Below are positions 16,693 to 25,347 of a stretch of DNA of 64,000 nt, piece by piece; the stretch's first letter is position 1, and each line of letters begins with the position of its first letter. The notes beneath the pieces are model-generated. The model saw only the letters and a list, made by a program, of their open reading frames with translations. It made no database searches and was not told the origin of the DNA. This stretch comes from TMED78 sp036337035 (GTDB lineage: Bacteria > Pseudomonadota > Gammaproteobacteria > Steroidobacterales > Rariloculaceae), in NCBI GenBank assembly GCA_036337035.1, contig JAYZFC010000007.1, positions 44,712-108,711 of the forward strand. Direction: 5' to 3'. The translations under genes and the position numbers were made by a program.

Positions 16693-18636
16693 TTATATTT
16701 TGTTTTTAATTAGCTCATCAACTACATTTGGGTCAGCAAGTGTTGAGATATCTCCTAAATTCTCATAGTCATCATTAGCAATCTTTCTTAATATTCTTCT
16801 CATAATCTTTCCTGAACGAGTTTTAGGAAGTCCTGGAGCCCATTGAATTTTATCAGGAGTAGCTATTGGTCCAATTTCTTTTCTTACCCATTTAATTAAT
16901 TCTTCTTTGAGAGATTCTGAGGGTTCTAGGCCTGAAACTAATGTAACATAAGCATAAATAGCTTGACCTTTTATTTCATGATTGAAGCCTACAACTGCAG
17001 ATTCAGCAATTTTTTTATGAGAAACTAATGCACTTTCAACTTCTGCTGATCCTATTCTATGTCCTGAGATATTAATTACATCATCAACTCTCCCAGTGAT
17101 CCAGTAGTATCCATCTTTATCTCTATATGCCCCATCACCAGAAAAATATTTTCCAGGAAACTGACTAAAATAAGTTTCATAGAATCTTTTATGATCACCA
17201 TAGACAGTTCTCATTTGGCCAGGCCAGCTATCTAGTAATACCAGATTACCAGAACATTCCCCTTCCAGGATATTTCCTTCGTCGTCTACTATAGCTGGTT
17301 GAACACCAAAGAAAGGAAGGGTTGCTGAACCAGGTTTTAAAGATGTAGATCCGGGTAAAGGAGTAATTAATATACCGCCGGTTTCAGTTTGCCACCAGGT
17401 ATCTACAATAGGACAATTTTTTTCGCCAACAATATCATAATACCACTGCCATGCTTCTGGATTTATTGGTTCACCAACAGTGCCTAGAATTTTTAGACTT
17501 TTTCTTGAAGTCTTATTGACTGGTTGATTTCCTTCCCTCATTAATGCTCTGATAGCTGTAGGGGCTGTATAAAATATATTAACTTTATGTTTATCAATTA
17601 CTTCCCAAAATCGACTCGCAGAAGGATAATTGGGTACGCCTTCAAACATTAGGGTGGTAGCACCATTGGCTAAAGGCCCATAGACGATGTAGCTATGACC
17701 GGTAACCCAACCAACATCAGCAGTACACCAATAAATATCTTCATCATGATAGTTAAAGACATATTTATGGGTTATAGAGGCGTAGAGTAAATACCCAGCT
17801 GTAGTATGAAGAACACCTTTTGGTTTTCCAGTAGATCCTGATGTGTATAAAATAAAAAGTGGATCTTCAGAACTCATTTTTTCGATTGGACAATTGATTT
17901 CTTGAATTTTAAGTAATTCGTGATACCAGTTATCTCTATTACTTTGCCAGTTAATATTGCCAGCTGAATGTTGAACTACTAATACCTTAGTTGGTGGATA
18001 ATTTTCTGGTAATGCTTCGATAGCATCATCAACATTTTTTTTAAGTGGAATTTTTTTATTACCTCTTACACCTTCATCTGCAGTGATAATAAAGTTAGAC
18101 TCACAGTCCTCTATTCTTCCTCTAAGAGCTTCTGGGGAAAACCCACCAAATACTACTGAATGTATGGCTCCTATTCTTGCACATGCTAACATTGATATTG
18201 TTGCTTCAGGAATCATCGGGAGATATATTGTTACTCTATCGCCCTTTTTTACACCTAAGCTTTTTAATCCATTAGCTAACTTACAGACTTCCTCATAAAG
18301 CTCCTGGTATGTTATTTTTTTATCATTATTAGGATTGTCACCTTCCCAGATGATTGCTATTTTTTCAGATTTATTCGCTAGGTGCCTATCTAGACAGTTA
18401 TAGCATGCATTTATAACGCCATCAGCAAACCAATTAATTTTCAAACTATTCTTTTCATAAGATACATTTTTAATTTCACTATATGGCTGTATCCAAGATA
18501 ATTCTTTTGCTTTTTCACCCCAGAAAGAGTCTGGATCCCTAATTGATTCTTTATATATAGATTGGTATTTTTCTATATCAAAATAGTTATCCCCTGAAGC
18601 AGATTTTTGTGGATGATAGATTTTTTCTTTGCTCAT
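16693..18636 (-). CDS. acs: Acetyl-CoA synthetase (AMP-forming)
   Basis: Acs activates acetate to acetyl-CoA through acetyl-AMP. At 647 residues it is full length. It shows the adenylation P-loop LYTSGSTGKPKGVLHT, the acetate pocket VDTWWQTETGGILITPLPG, the hinge region SGDGAYRDKDGYYWITGR, and the C-terminal PKTRSGKIMRRILRKIA with the acetylation-regulated lysine. It is a single-gene unit, divergent from the tRNA-Phe gene and convergent with yggX. It suggests use of acetate as carbon source or acetate scavenging. Confidence 0.98.
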   Translation of the reverse strand: MSKEKIYHPQKSASGDNYFDIEKYQSIYKESIRDPDSFWGEKAKELSWIQPYSEIKNVSYEKNSLKINWFADGVINACYNCLDRHLANKSEKIAIIWEGDNPNNDKKITYQELYEEVCKLANGLKSLGVKKGDRVTIYLPMIPEATISMLACARIGAIHSVVFGGFSPEALRGRIEDCESNFIITADEGVRGNKKIPLKKNVDDAIEALPENYPPTKVLVVQHSAGNINWQSNRDNWYHELLKIQEINCPIEKMSSEDPLFILYTSGSTGKPKGVLHTTAGYLLYASITHKYVFNYHDEDIYWCTADVGWVTGHSYIVYGPLANGATTLMFEGVPNYPSASRFWEVIDKHKVNIFYTAPTAIRALMREGNQPVNKTSRKSLKILGTVGEPINPEAWQWYYDIVGEKNCPIVDTWWQTETGGILITPLPGSTSLKPGSATLPFFGVQPAIVDDEGNILEGECSGNLVLLDSWPGQMRTVYGDHKRFYETYFSQFPGKYFSGDGAYRDKDGYYWITGRVDDVINISGHRIGSAEVESALVSHKKIAESAVVGFNHEIKGQAIYAYVTLVSGLEPSESLKEELIKWVRKEIGPIATPDKIQWAPGLPKTRSGKIMRRILRKIANDDYENLGDISTLADPNVVDELIKNKI

Positions 18637-18694
18637 ATTATGATAAGTTTATATTATTATTTTTTATATTTCATAGCGGAAAATATACTTTGCA

Positions 18695-18723
18695 TTGAGA
18701 TCAGAGCAGATAAAGCTCATAAT
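18695..18723 (+). promoter_or_regulatory. Predicted sigma-70 promoter of tRNA-Phe
   Basis: TTGAGA (18695-18700), a 17-base spacer and CATAAT (18718-18723) precede the tRNA by 17 bases. Initiation would fall near 18730, leaving a short 5' leader, as expected for a tRNA gene. Confidence 0.6.
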
Positions 18724-18740
18724 AGTCAACTTTCTATAGA

Positions 18741-18816
<76 letters not shown>

Positions 18817-18894
18817 CTTAATTTAAAAATCATTTAAGAGCTTATATATACTTTAGCTTACAGAATAAATTGAATTATTACTGAGGTTAAATTA

Positions 18895-19872
18895 ATGGAA
18901 CTGAAACAAATTGAACAAGCAGCAAAAAGGCTTCACCCAATTATCATAAGGACACCTTTAATTTCTTCTTCGTACCTTGACGATCTCAATCAAGGAAAAA
19001 TACTACTTAAAGCAGAAAATCTACAACGAACAGGATCATTTAAAATACGTGGTGCTTATAATCTCCTGAGACAGTTGAGCAAGAATGAAAAAAATAATGG
19101 TGCCGTTGCGTATTCATCAGGAAACCATGCTCAAGCGGTAGCAGCATCCGGTAAGATCCTGAATATTGAGACAACAATAGTTATGCCAGAGGACACACCT
19201 GAAATAAAAATAAAGAATACAAAAATTCTAGGCGGTAATGTTGTTTTTTATGATCGCTATTCTGAGAATAGGGAAGAAATTGCCTATGAGATAGCAAAAA
19301 AGAAAGGTGCTTTTTTGATTCCACCTTATGACCATAATGAAATAATTGCAGGTCAAGGAACAGCAGGACTTGAGATTGCAGAGCAGTGCTCGGAATTGAA
19401 TTATACTCCTGATCAAGTACTGGTATGTTGTAGTGGTGGTGGGCTTACTGCTGGAGTTGCAACTGCAGTAAAAGCGAAATATTCAGAAAGTAAAATATTT
19501 GCGGTTGAACCGAGAGAGTTCGATGATACAAGACGTTCATTATTGTCAGGAAATTTAGAAGTCAACAAAAAAGAGTCCAGAACTATTTGTGATGCACTTA
19601 TGAGTGCGCCACCAGGAAAATTAACTTTTAAGATTAATAGGAAATTACTGACTGATGTTTTATTGGTATCTGATTCAGATGTTAGAGATGCAATCCGATT
19701 TGCTTTTAATTACCTGAAACTTGTTATTGAGCCAGGTGGTGCTGCAGCATTAGCAGCCATATTAAATGGCAGCATTAATACTAAGGATAAGACAACTGTT
19801 GCTATTTTAACCGGAGGAAATATTGATCCACTCCTTCATTCCTCAATTATATGTGATCATGAAACTGTCTAA
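18895..19872 (+). CDS. Threonine/serine dehydratase-like PLP enzyme (fold type II, no ACT domain)
   Basis: The family deaminates L-threonine or L-serine to the 2-oxo acid; close relatives also racemise serine. Lys50 in TGSFKIRGAYN binds PLP, SSGNHAQAVA contacts the substrate carboxylate, and CCSGGGLTAGV binds phosphate. At 325 residues it lacks the C-terminal regulatory ACT-like domains of biosynthetic IlvA (about 514), resembling catabolic TdcB or serine racemase. Arginine is encoded by CGN codons more often than in flanking genes, where AGA/AGG dominate, a mild sign of transfer. It lies alone between the tRNA and its partial copy. Confidence 0.88.
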   Translation: MELKQIEQAAKRLHPIIIRTPLISSSYLDDLNQGKILLKAENLQRTGSFKIRGAYNLLRQLSKNEKNNGAVAYSSGNHAQAVAASGKILNIETTIVMPEDTPEIKIKNTKILGGNVVFYDRYSENREEIAYEIAKKKGAFLIPPYDHNEIIAGQGTAGLEIAEQCSELNYTPDQVLVCCSGGGLTAGVATAVKAKYSESKIFAVEPREFDDTRRSLLSGNLEVNKKESRTICDALMSAPPGKLTFKINRKLLTDVLLVSDSDVRDAIRFAFNYLKLVIEPGGAAALAAILNGSINTKDKTTVAILTGGNIDPLLHSSIICDHETV

Positions 19873-19909
19873 CGGTTAAAGTGCCTCAAAGTTAATGCGA
19901 AACTAATAT

Positions 19910-19956
19910 CTGAAAAAATCCGCGTGTCTTAGGTTCGATCCCGTCGCTGTCCACCA
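19910..19956 (+). repeat. Degenerate copy of the tRNA-Phe 3' half (candidate attR)
   Basis: Forty-seven bases from the anticodon loop to the terminal CCA align with 18772-18816: both share TCCGCGTGTC, GGTTCGATCCCG and CCACCA, with two extra A residues in the anticodon loop and about six substitutions. The T stem is no longer paired and no 5' half precedes it, so it is not a working tRNA. Confidence 0.85.
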
Positions 19957-20017
19957 TCAAGCACCCTTTAAGGATCTATAGTTGATTTTTTATATAGTTA
20001 CTTGATATATTTTCTTA

Positions 20018-20245
20018 ATGCAAAAAATATCCTTTCTTGTACTGCTTTTTTTGTTAACCTCTTGTGGAGATGTTGACCCAAATATGCTTAACATAGCTCT
20101 AACCGATACTGATACTAAGCAATCTGAAGAACAGGCTAAGGCATTAGCCGCTGCAGCTGCATTACAAGATGCTTCCAATCAAGCCCAACAAATTGCCCTC
20201 CAGAAATTTGGTACCGGTCAATTTGGTCAAAGCACTTTTCAATAA
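20018..20245 (+). CDS. Small lipoprotein of unknown function
   Basis: The 75-residue product has a lipoprotein signal, MQKISFLVLLFLLTSC, with the lipidated cysteine at residue 16. The mature part is alanine- and glutamine-rich (QAKALAAAAALQDASNQAQQ) and probably helical. No family is recognised. It lies seven bases upstream of the secreted FN3 protein gene, suggesting an operon and a joint role at the envelope. The Gly after Cys favours outer-membrane sorting. Confidence 0.65.
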   Translation: MQKISFLVLLFLLTSCGDVDPNMLNIALTDTDTKQSEEQAKALAAAAALQDASNQAQQIALQKFGTGQFGQSTFQ

Positions 20246-20252
20246 AATTAAT

Positions 20253-21437
20253 ATGAAAATTTATTTCTCATTGATCTTTTTTTTATTAGTCAGTTCCATC
20301 TCTAAAGCAGATGATTATGTTTGGGGTGAGGAATTTAAAGAAGGAGATATTATTTCAGCCGCTACATTTAATCAGATTTTTAATACCCTAGAAACAATCA
20401 ACAGAAATGTAAAAGATAGTGATCTTGTTGGCACTTGGTCCTGTAATGCTATTACAACGAGAAATACTGATGGATGGACAAATAAAGGAGCATTTTATCA
20501 ATTAGAAGGTGCTCAAGTTAACTTTACATCATCTGAATCATCCTCAAGTATTGAGTCGCCATACACAATTTCAACATCCGCACCTAGTCCATTTAAAAGA
20601 ACTTCAGGAGCATTCTCAGGAGTGTATTCTTTATTTAATAATATGATATTTACTAAAATTGATGGCGAAACAGATTCAAGAATTTTTCTTGTTGATATAA
20701 AAAGCGAAACTAAAATAGATTTTATATTTCAAGAAACAAGTGCACAGTCTTTTCCGGCAAATTATGCAAGCTATATTAGCTGTAACTCAGCAGTAGCTGT
20801 TCCCGCTGCACCTACCGGAACTACAGCCACTAATGCTCAAACTCAGGTGAATGTGACATGGACTGATCAAAGCTTAGATGAAGCTGGCTTTAAAATTTAT
20901 CGTAGACTATCAACTGAGACAGAAGCCACACAACTCGCTACGGCAGTTACTGCCAGTCCATATGTTGATAGTACTCTAACTGAAGGACAGACAGCTTATT
21001 ACAGCGTCTCAGCATATAATGCCAATGGCGAGTCAGCTAAATCGAAAACAGTGAGTGCCACCTTAGATAGTATCAAACCAACCGTATCGTCACATAGCCC
21101 AATTACCAATCAAGTGGTATCAAGAACAAGTCGAAATATAAGTATTACTTTTTCTGAAAGTGTATTTGTTGTTTGTCCTGATGCTGATCTCGCCGACCGT
21201 TGCTTTTCTAATGGGTCTGCAGTTACAAGCGTTGGGAGTAGCGGCAAAACATATGGTTATATTACACAGCCTTCAGGTTCAGCAAGCTTATTAATTTCAG
21301 GAAATATCGTTGGATCAGCTGAAGTTTTAAATGCGTCGGACACGATTACTGTCACAGTTCATAAAGAGTGGATTCAGGATGCTAATGGCAATCAAATGGA
21401 TGCAGATTATACTTATACATTTACTACAGGTTTATAA
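20253..21437 (+). CDS. Secreted protein with FN3 and bacterial Ig-like domains
   Basis: ATG 20253 is chosen because it begins a signal peptide (MKIYFSLIFFLLVSSISKA); an upstream in-frame start would overlap the lipoprotein gene. The 394-residue product has an N-terminal region starting DDYVWGEEFKEGDIISAATF and containing LVGTWSC, a fibronectin type III domain at about 185-275 (from APTGTTATNA, with FKIYRR and AYYSVSAYN), and a C-terminal Big_5/SbsA-like Ig domain (KPTVSSHSP to YTYTFTTG) at about 278-394. Such modules bind polymers or proteins outside the cell. The specific role is unknown. Confidence 0.7.
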   Translation: MKIYFSLIFFLLVSSISKADDYVWGEEFKEGDIISAATFNQIFNTLETINRNVKDSDLVGTWSCNAITTRNTDGWTNKGAFYQLEGAQVNFTSSESSSSIESPYTISTSAPSPFKRTSGAFSGVYSLFNNMIFTKIDGETDSRIFLVDIKSETKIDFIFQETSAQSFPANYASYISCNSAVAVPAAPTGTTATNAQTQVNVTWTDQSLDEAGFKIYRRLSTETEATQLATAVTASPYVDSTLTEGQTAYYSVSAYNANGESAKSKTVSATLDSIKPTVSSHSPITNQVVSRTSRNISITFSESVFVVCPDADLADRCFSNGSAVTSVGSSGKTYGYITQPSGSASLLISGNIVGSAEVLNASDTITVTVHKEWIQDANGNQMDADYTYTFTTGL

Positions 21438-21443
21438 AATATA

Positions 21444-22145
21444 TTAGATACCTTTATCAGGATTTGTACCAGTTGGAACTGGGATGCCATTTTTAATTAA
21501 CTTTGGAGATTTACCAATATCTATTAGTTTAGGCCTTTCTTTAAGGTAATTTTTTACACCAGGTAATGATTCAAACGAAGACATAAAATTTAATATATTA
21601 TTATATTGATCAAAAATTTTTTCATCTATCAGTTTTGCTAATGAAAAATGATGATAAACAGAAAAGTCACAATAGTATGGTTCTTGACCAAAGAAAAATG
21701 AACCTTTTGTTAATGCTAACTGACGAGAAAAGTTTTTTAACTTTTTTGGGAAAGAATCTAGAAATTTTTTTTTATATTTTATGTGTGTTTCATCTACCAT
21801 TAAATTAACTATTGGATTTAATGGAATAAATAATTCATAGCTTTGTTCATGTACTGCATCAACCTCTGCTTTTAAAAGACGGCCTTTAGGCTCTGTATTA
21901 GTGTATTTAGAAAGATATCTTATAATGGCCCCACTTTGCCAGATATGTTTTTTTTCATCGATGACTAAAATTGGTAGTTGATTAAAAGGCACATCTTCCT
22001 TGGCATCACTCCATGGTTTTCCATAGAAATCCCAGGCCATTTTATAAGAATATTTTATATCAGCGTATCTCATCATCATTTGTGGAGCTTCAGCCAAAGC
22101 TCTTAGATTGAAATAAATTAATTGAAATTCTGGTATATTTTTCAA
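21444..22145 (-). CDS. Glutathione S-transferase family protein
   Basis: The 233-residue protein has an N-terminal thioredoxin-like GST domain (FQLIYFNLRALAEAPQMMMR, then NQLPILVID with the cis-proline and SGAIIRYLSK) followed by an all-helical C-terminal domain. The tyrosine near residue 11 fits a sigma-like Tyr-type GST. The start is TTG, decided by GAGGAG nine bases upstream. It is downstream of the YHYH gene on the same strand with a 1-base gap, so probably one operon. The substrate is unknown. Confidence 0.8.
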   Translation of the reverse strand: MKNIPEFQLIYFNLRALAEAPQMMMRYADIKYSYKMAWDFYGKPWSDAKEDVPFNQLPILVIDEKKHIWQSGAIIRYLSKYTNTEPKGRLLKAEVDAVHEQSYELFIPLNPIVNLMVDETHIKYKKKFLDSFPKKLKNFSRQLALTKGSFFFGQEPYYCDFSVYHHFSLAKLIDEKIFDQYNNILNFMSSFESLPGVKNYLKERPKLIDIGKSPKLIKNGIPVPTGTNPDKGI

Positions 22146-22146
22146 A

Positions 22147-23124
22147 TTATAAAGCTCCTCTTAGGCACCTAGAGGCATAAGGAAAATCATCTGTTACAAC
22201 ATAGTAGTAGATGCCAGAAGGAAACTCTGGAGTAACGCCAGTTCTTCCATTGCATCTATCTAGATCTCCAAGACCCTCGACGTATTCATAATCTTGAGTA
22301 AATGATCCTAAAGGGATTGAATTGCCATTATTACTATTGGTAGAAGGCCTACCTGAGTCACCTGAGCCCTTAATTTTCCAACTGGATTTTAATATTTTAA
22401 TAGAGCTTGAAGAGTTATTAGATTCTGTATATCCGTAGCGTACATAAATAGGAAAACCATCAGCAGCCCAGCCAATTAAAGTCATCGACTCTCCTTTCCC
22501 TAATAGAGTAACATATCTTTCTGGCACCCCATGGTAGTGATATTGCCCATTTGGTTGGATATGAGCATTATTCATATCATCACCAAAATTAAAGGCAGTT
22601 TGGCCTAGCGCTTCAATATTCCAGTTACCACTCCCCATTGCTAGACTGCAAGAGCCTGAATTATTGCACCTTCCTGCTGTTCCAGGCTCAAATGCCACTC
22701 CATTTAGAGCAATCCCTGGTTCTTGTGTAGAAGCCCCATTTGGATTAGAAAGAAGGTTAGGGACTAAAGTTAGTGCTCTAGATATGTTTATTACTCCAAG
22801 TGAATTGGGGTTATTAGAATTAGGAAATGTTCCAATTTCATGATTCGGTATTCCATTAGCAGAGAGATTTCTATTTGAGGAGCTACATGACCAAGTATAG
22901 TCATATGCAGCATTTACTGATTCATGAGTATTTACTCCGCTATCAGAATAGCTACACATTACATTTGATGTATTATAAGTTGCTAAAACTGTTCCAGAAT
23001 TATTATTATCTGAATCATTACTAGAACTATTGTTACTAGATTGGGTAGGGCCACTCCCACCACTGCAAGATGCAAAGGATAAAAATATTAGAGTTAAATA
23101 TATTTTTTTGAATTGCAAAAACAT
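22147..23124 (-). CDS. YHYH-domain lipoprotein
   Basis: The start at 23124 (or ATG 23130) gives a lipoprotein signal ending LTLIFLSFASC followed by a low-complexity linker rich in Ser, Asn, Asp and Gly. The rest matches the YHYH domain, named for GQYHYHGVPERYV, followed by LIGWAADGFPIYVRYGYTE and a C-terminal DLDRCNGRTGVTPEFPSG. The His-rich motif suggests metal binding but the function of the family is not established. An in-frame upstream start at 23199 would overlap mlaA and lacks a signal peptide. It is divergent from mlaA. Confidence 0.78.
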   Translation of the reverse strand: MFLQFKKIYLTLIFLSFASCSGGSGPTQSSNNSSSNDSDNNNSGTVLATYNTSNVMCSYSDSGVNTHESVNAAYDYTWSCSSSNRNLSANGIPNHEIGTFPNSNNPNSLGVINISRALTLVPNLLSNPNGASTQEPGIALNGVAFEPGTAGRCNNSGSCSLAMGSGNWNIEALGQTAFNFGDDMNNAHIQPNGQYHYHGVPERYVTLLGKGESMTLIGWAADGFPIYVRYGYTESNNSSSSIKILKSSWKIKGSGDSGRPSTNSNNGNSIPLGSFTQDYEYVEGLGDLDRCNGRTGVTPEFPSGIYYYVVTDDFPYASRCLRGAL

Positions 23125-23170
23125 CAACATTAATCCAAAACTGTATGTGTTTATATTATAATTGAAACTT

Positions 23171-23920
23171 ATGAAATCTATTACCTCTAAATTAGCCATT
23201 TTTTTATTTTTAATATCTGGATGTTCTTCATTTCAGATATATGAGGGTGAAAGCTCTGATCCTTTTGAGCCTTATAATAGGGCTATTTTTGATTTTAATA
23301 TCACTATTGATAATCAAATAACAAAGCCTATTGCAGTTGGTTACAGGAATGTAGTTCCAAATATTGTTCAGATCGGTATAAATAATTTTTTTGATAATTT
23401 TTCCTCTCCAGTCATTATGGTTAGTAATTTCTTACAATTTAAAATTATTGATTCTGGAATAGATATAAGTAGATTTTTTATTAATTCAACCGTTGGTGTT
23501 TTAGGTGTTATTGATATAGCAAGTTACATGGGGCTGGAGCCTCATAATGAAGACTTAGGCCAGACATTAGGAAAATGGGGCATTGATCAGGGACCATACC
23601 TGATGATGCCATTATTAGGTCCTTATACAGCAAGAGATTTAGTAGGAAAATTTGCTGAATATCCATTAGAGTTTCCAGACGAGATTTTTGGAGAAGATTA
23701 TTATAAGTATAGTTTTATAAGTCTTAAGTTTATTGACCAACGGTCGAGATTGCTAGTTGCAGATAGAGAGATGGAAGCAGCTTTTGATCCCTATATTCTT
23801 GTTAGAGAAGCTTATTTACAAAGAAGGTTTTTTTTAGTATATGATGGCAATCCACCAGAGATTGAGGAAGAATTTTTAGATGCTTATTCTGAGGAAGAGT
23901 TTTTAGATTCAGAATTATAA
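23171..23920 (+). CDS. mlaA: Phospholipid-binding lipoprotein MlaA (VacJ)
   Basis: MlaA removes mislocalised phospholipids from the outer leaflet of the outer membrane and hands them to periplasmic MlaC. ATG 23171 gives a lipoprotein signal (KLAIFLFLISGC). The core DPFEPYNRAIFDFNITID and the NFFDNFSSPV, GVIDIAS and GQTLGKWGI regions are diagnostic. The 249-residue protein has an acidic C-terminal tail. The gene converges on mlaB with a 37-base 3' overlap, placing all six Mla genes in one locus although mlaA is on the opposite strand. Confidence 0.95.
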   Translation: MKSITSKLAIFLFLISGCSSFQIYEGESSDPFEPYNRAIFDFNITIDNQITKPIAVGYRNVVPNIVQIGINNFFDNFSSPVIMVSNFLQFKIIDSGIDISRFFINSTVGVLGVIDIASYMGLEPHNEDLGQTLGKWGIDQGPYLMMPLLGPYTARDLVGKFAEYPLEFPDEIFGEDYYKYSFISLKFIDQRSRLLVADREMEAAFDPYILVREAYLQRRFFLVYDGNPPEIEEEFLDAYSEEEFLDSEL

Positions 23921-24270
23921 CTACCATCTAATAATGGAAGAATTTCATTAATTTCAGCCATACTATGAATTTGTTTTGGAATATTTTCAAAGATGGCTTT
24001 ACCAATATTTTCTTTATGAAAAAAACCAATCCATTCGATCAGTAAGCTCAGGCCTGCACTATCTGTCTCTCTTACTTCAGATAGGTCAAATATAGCAGGA
24101 GTAGATTCAGACAAAATAGCTCTAAGAGAATTATTATTTTTATCAAAAAATAATTCTTCACCTCTATCTAAAGCATCACTTATAGAATTAAATGTAAGAT
24201 CTCCAGAAACTTTCCATCTATTTAGTTCAATACCTTCGATTTTAAGACGCTTCTCTATTTTTTCATCCAT
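23884..24270 (-). CDS. mlaB: MlaB-like STAS-domain protein
   Basis: The 128-residue protein has a STAS fold with FDLSEVRETDSAGLSLLIEW, the loop with Asp-Ser at the helix start typical of MlaB. In the MlaFEDB complex MlaB sits on the ATPase MlaF and stabilises it. It is the last gene of mlaFEDCB, starting 3 bases after mlaC. The C-terminal end overlaps the 3' end of mlaA on the other strand. Assignment rests partly on position. Confidence 0.85.
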   Translation of the reverse strand: MDEKIEKRLKIEGIELNRWKVSGDLTFNSISDALDRGEELFFDKNNNSLRAILSESTPAIFDLSEVRETDSAGLSLLIEWIGFFHKENIGKAIFENIPKQIHSMAEINEILPLLDGSYNSESKNSSSE

Positions 24271-24273
24271 ATC

Positions 24274-24873
24274 TTAATTTTCTAACCTTTCAATTACTAC
24301 ATCTAGTCCATCTCGTCTTATTTCTGAACCAATTTGGCTTCTTAGATTTCTAACATAAGAAATACCATCTATAGAGATATCATAAACTCGCCATTGAGAG
24401 TTACTAAGTCTCAGATCATAGTCAACAGAAACACTTTGCCCCTCGTTTAGTTTAACAGAACCTCTAATAGTGGTTCTATCTTCATCTAAGGAAAGCTCAT
24501 GTGGATAAAAAGATAATTGATTGCTTTGAAATTCTAATATTCCAAATGCATATCTTTTAACAATATAATTGTAAACAGCAATAGAAAATCTAGCTCTTTG
24601 TTCTTGAGTAGCAGTTCTACCATATCTACCCAAAACTAAATAAGCTGCATAATTTCTATCAAAATTAGGCAACAGAATGCTATCAATAAGAGAATAAAGC
24701 TCTTCAGAATTCTCTTTATAATATTGTTCTTTTCCTCTTAAGGCATCAAGCGTGATTTTTGCAGTTTGAGTAATTACTTCTGAGGGTGAGATTATTTGAG
24801 CAGAGATGTTACAATTTAGTAAAGCAATATATATTAGTACTAAATTAATGAAATTATATTTATAAAATATCAA
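24274..24873 (-). CDS. mlaC: Periplasmic phospholipid shuttle MlaC
   Basis: MlaC ferries phospholipids across the periplasm between MlaA and the MlaFEDB complex. The 199-residue product has a signal peptide ending near ALLNCNISA and the MlaC fold (YAAYLVLGRYGRTATQEQRARF, VDYDLRLSNSQWRVYDISIDGISY). The start is TTG, fixed by GGTGGAG seven bases upstream. It begins two bases after the mlaD stop. Confidence 0.93.
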   Translation of the reverse strand: MIFYKYNFINLVLIYIALLNCNISAQIISPSEVITQTAKITLDALRGKEQYYKENSEELYSLIDSILLPNFDRNYAAYLVLGRYGRTATQEQRARFSIAVYNYIVKRYAFGILEFQSNQLSFYPHELSLDEDRTTIRGSVKLNEGQSVSVDYDLRLSNSQWRVYDISIDGISYVRNLRSQIGSEIRRDGLDVVIERLEN

Positions 24874-24875
24874 AT

Positions 24876-25337
24876 TTAATCTCCACCTATAGATAATAGG
24901 AATTTTCCAATTAAATCTTCTAAAACTATAGCTGATTGAGTAAATTCAATTTCACTACCTTCAATTAAGGAATCAAATGAACCGCCTGAATTTATTCCAA
25001 TATATTGTCCACCGAGAAGCCCGGAAGTAAGAATACTTGCATCACTATCAATTGGAATTTGATTATATTTTGAATCAATTTTTAACATAACTATTGCTTC
25101 TAGATGTTCTGGATCAAGTGTGATTTCTTCAACTCTACCTATTGTTACCCCAGCCATAGTTACTGGAGCTCTTATTGTTAAGCCTCCAATATCTTCAAAA
25201 CGAGCTGTGACATCGTAGCCATCATCACTTAAATAAGATTCTATATTTGTTGTTTGAGTTGTTAGAAAAAAAATTGCAGCAAATCCTAACAAAACAAAAA
25301 GACCTGTTTGTATTTCTACCGATTTTATTTTTTTCAT
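24876..25337 (-). CDS. mlaD: Substrate-binding MCE protein MlaD
   Basis: MlaD is a single-span inner-membrane protein that forms the hexameric MCE ring on the periplasmic side of MlaFEDB. A transmembrane helix at about 9-27 (TGLFVLLGFAAIFFL) precedes the MCE domain, with TARFEDIGGLTIRAPVTMAG and GLLGGQYIGINSGG. Length 153 residues is short but normal for MlaD. The ATG is 10 bases downstream of mlaE. Confidence 0.95.
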   Translation of the reverse strand: MKKIKSVEIQTGLFVLLGFAAIFFLTTQTTNIESYLSDDGYDVTARFEDIGGLTIRAPVTMAGVTIGRVEEITLDPEHLEAIVMLKIDSKYNQIPIDSDASILTSGLLGGQYIGINSGGSFDSLIEGSEIEFTQSAIVLEDLIGKFLLSIGGD

Positions 25338-25347
25338 TAGGTCTCCT

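Larger units (their letters stand above)
18817..19956. mobile_element. Putative tRNA-Phe-associated mini-island or integration remnant
   Basis: The segment lies between the intact tRNA-Phe 3' end and a diverged direct copy of that 3' half. This layout is classic for site-specific integration into a tRNA gene, with the tRNA as one attachment site and the copy as the other. The only cargo is one PLP-dependent dehydratase gene. No integrase, transposase or excisionase is present, so it is either a remnant, a non-autonomous unit mobilised in trans, or the product of deletion. Recombination through an ancestral second tRNA-Phe gene is the main alternative. Confidence 0.45.

Noticed and set aside
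19910..19956. A second tRNA-Phe gene
   Set aside because: Only the region from the anticodon loop to CCA is recognisable; the T stem no longer pairs, the anticodon loop has two extra bases, and no matching 5' acceptor or D arm precedes it.
18817..23200. A full genomic island with integrase or defence system
   Set aside because: No integrase, transposase, toxin, nuclease or restriction gene is visible; only the short segment ending at 19956 has a boundary repeat, and no second boundary could be found further on.
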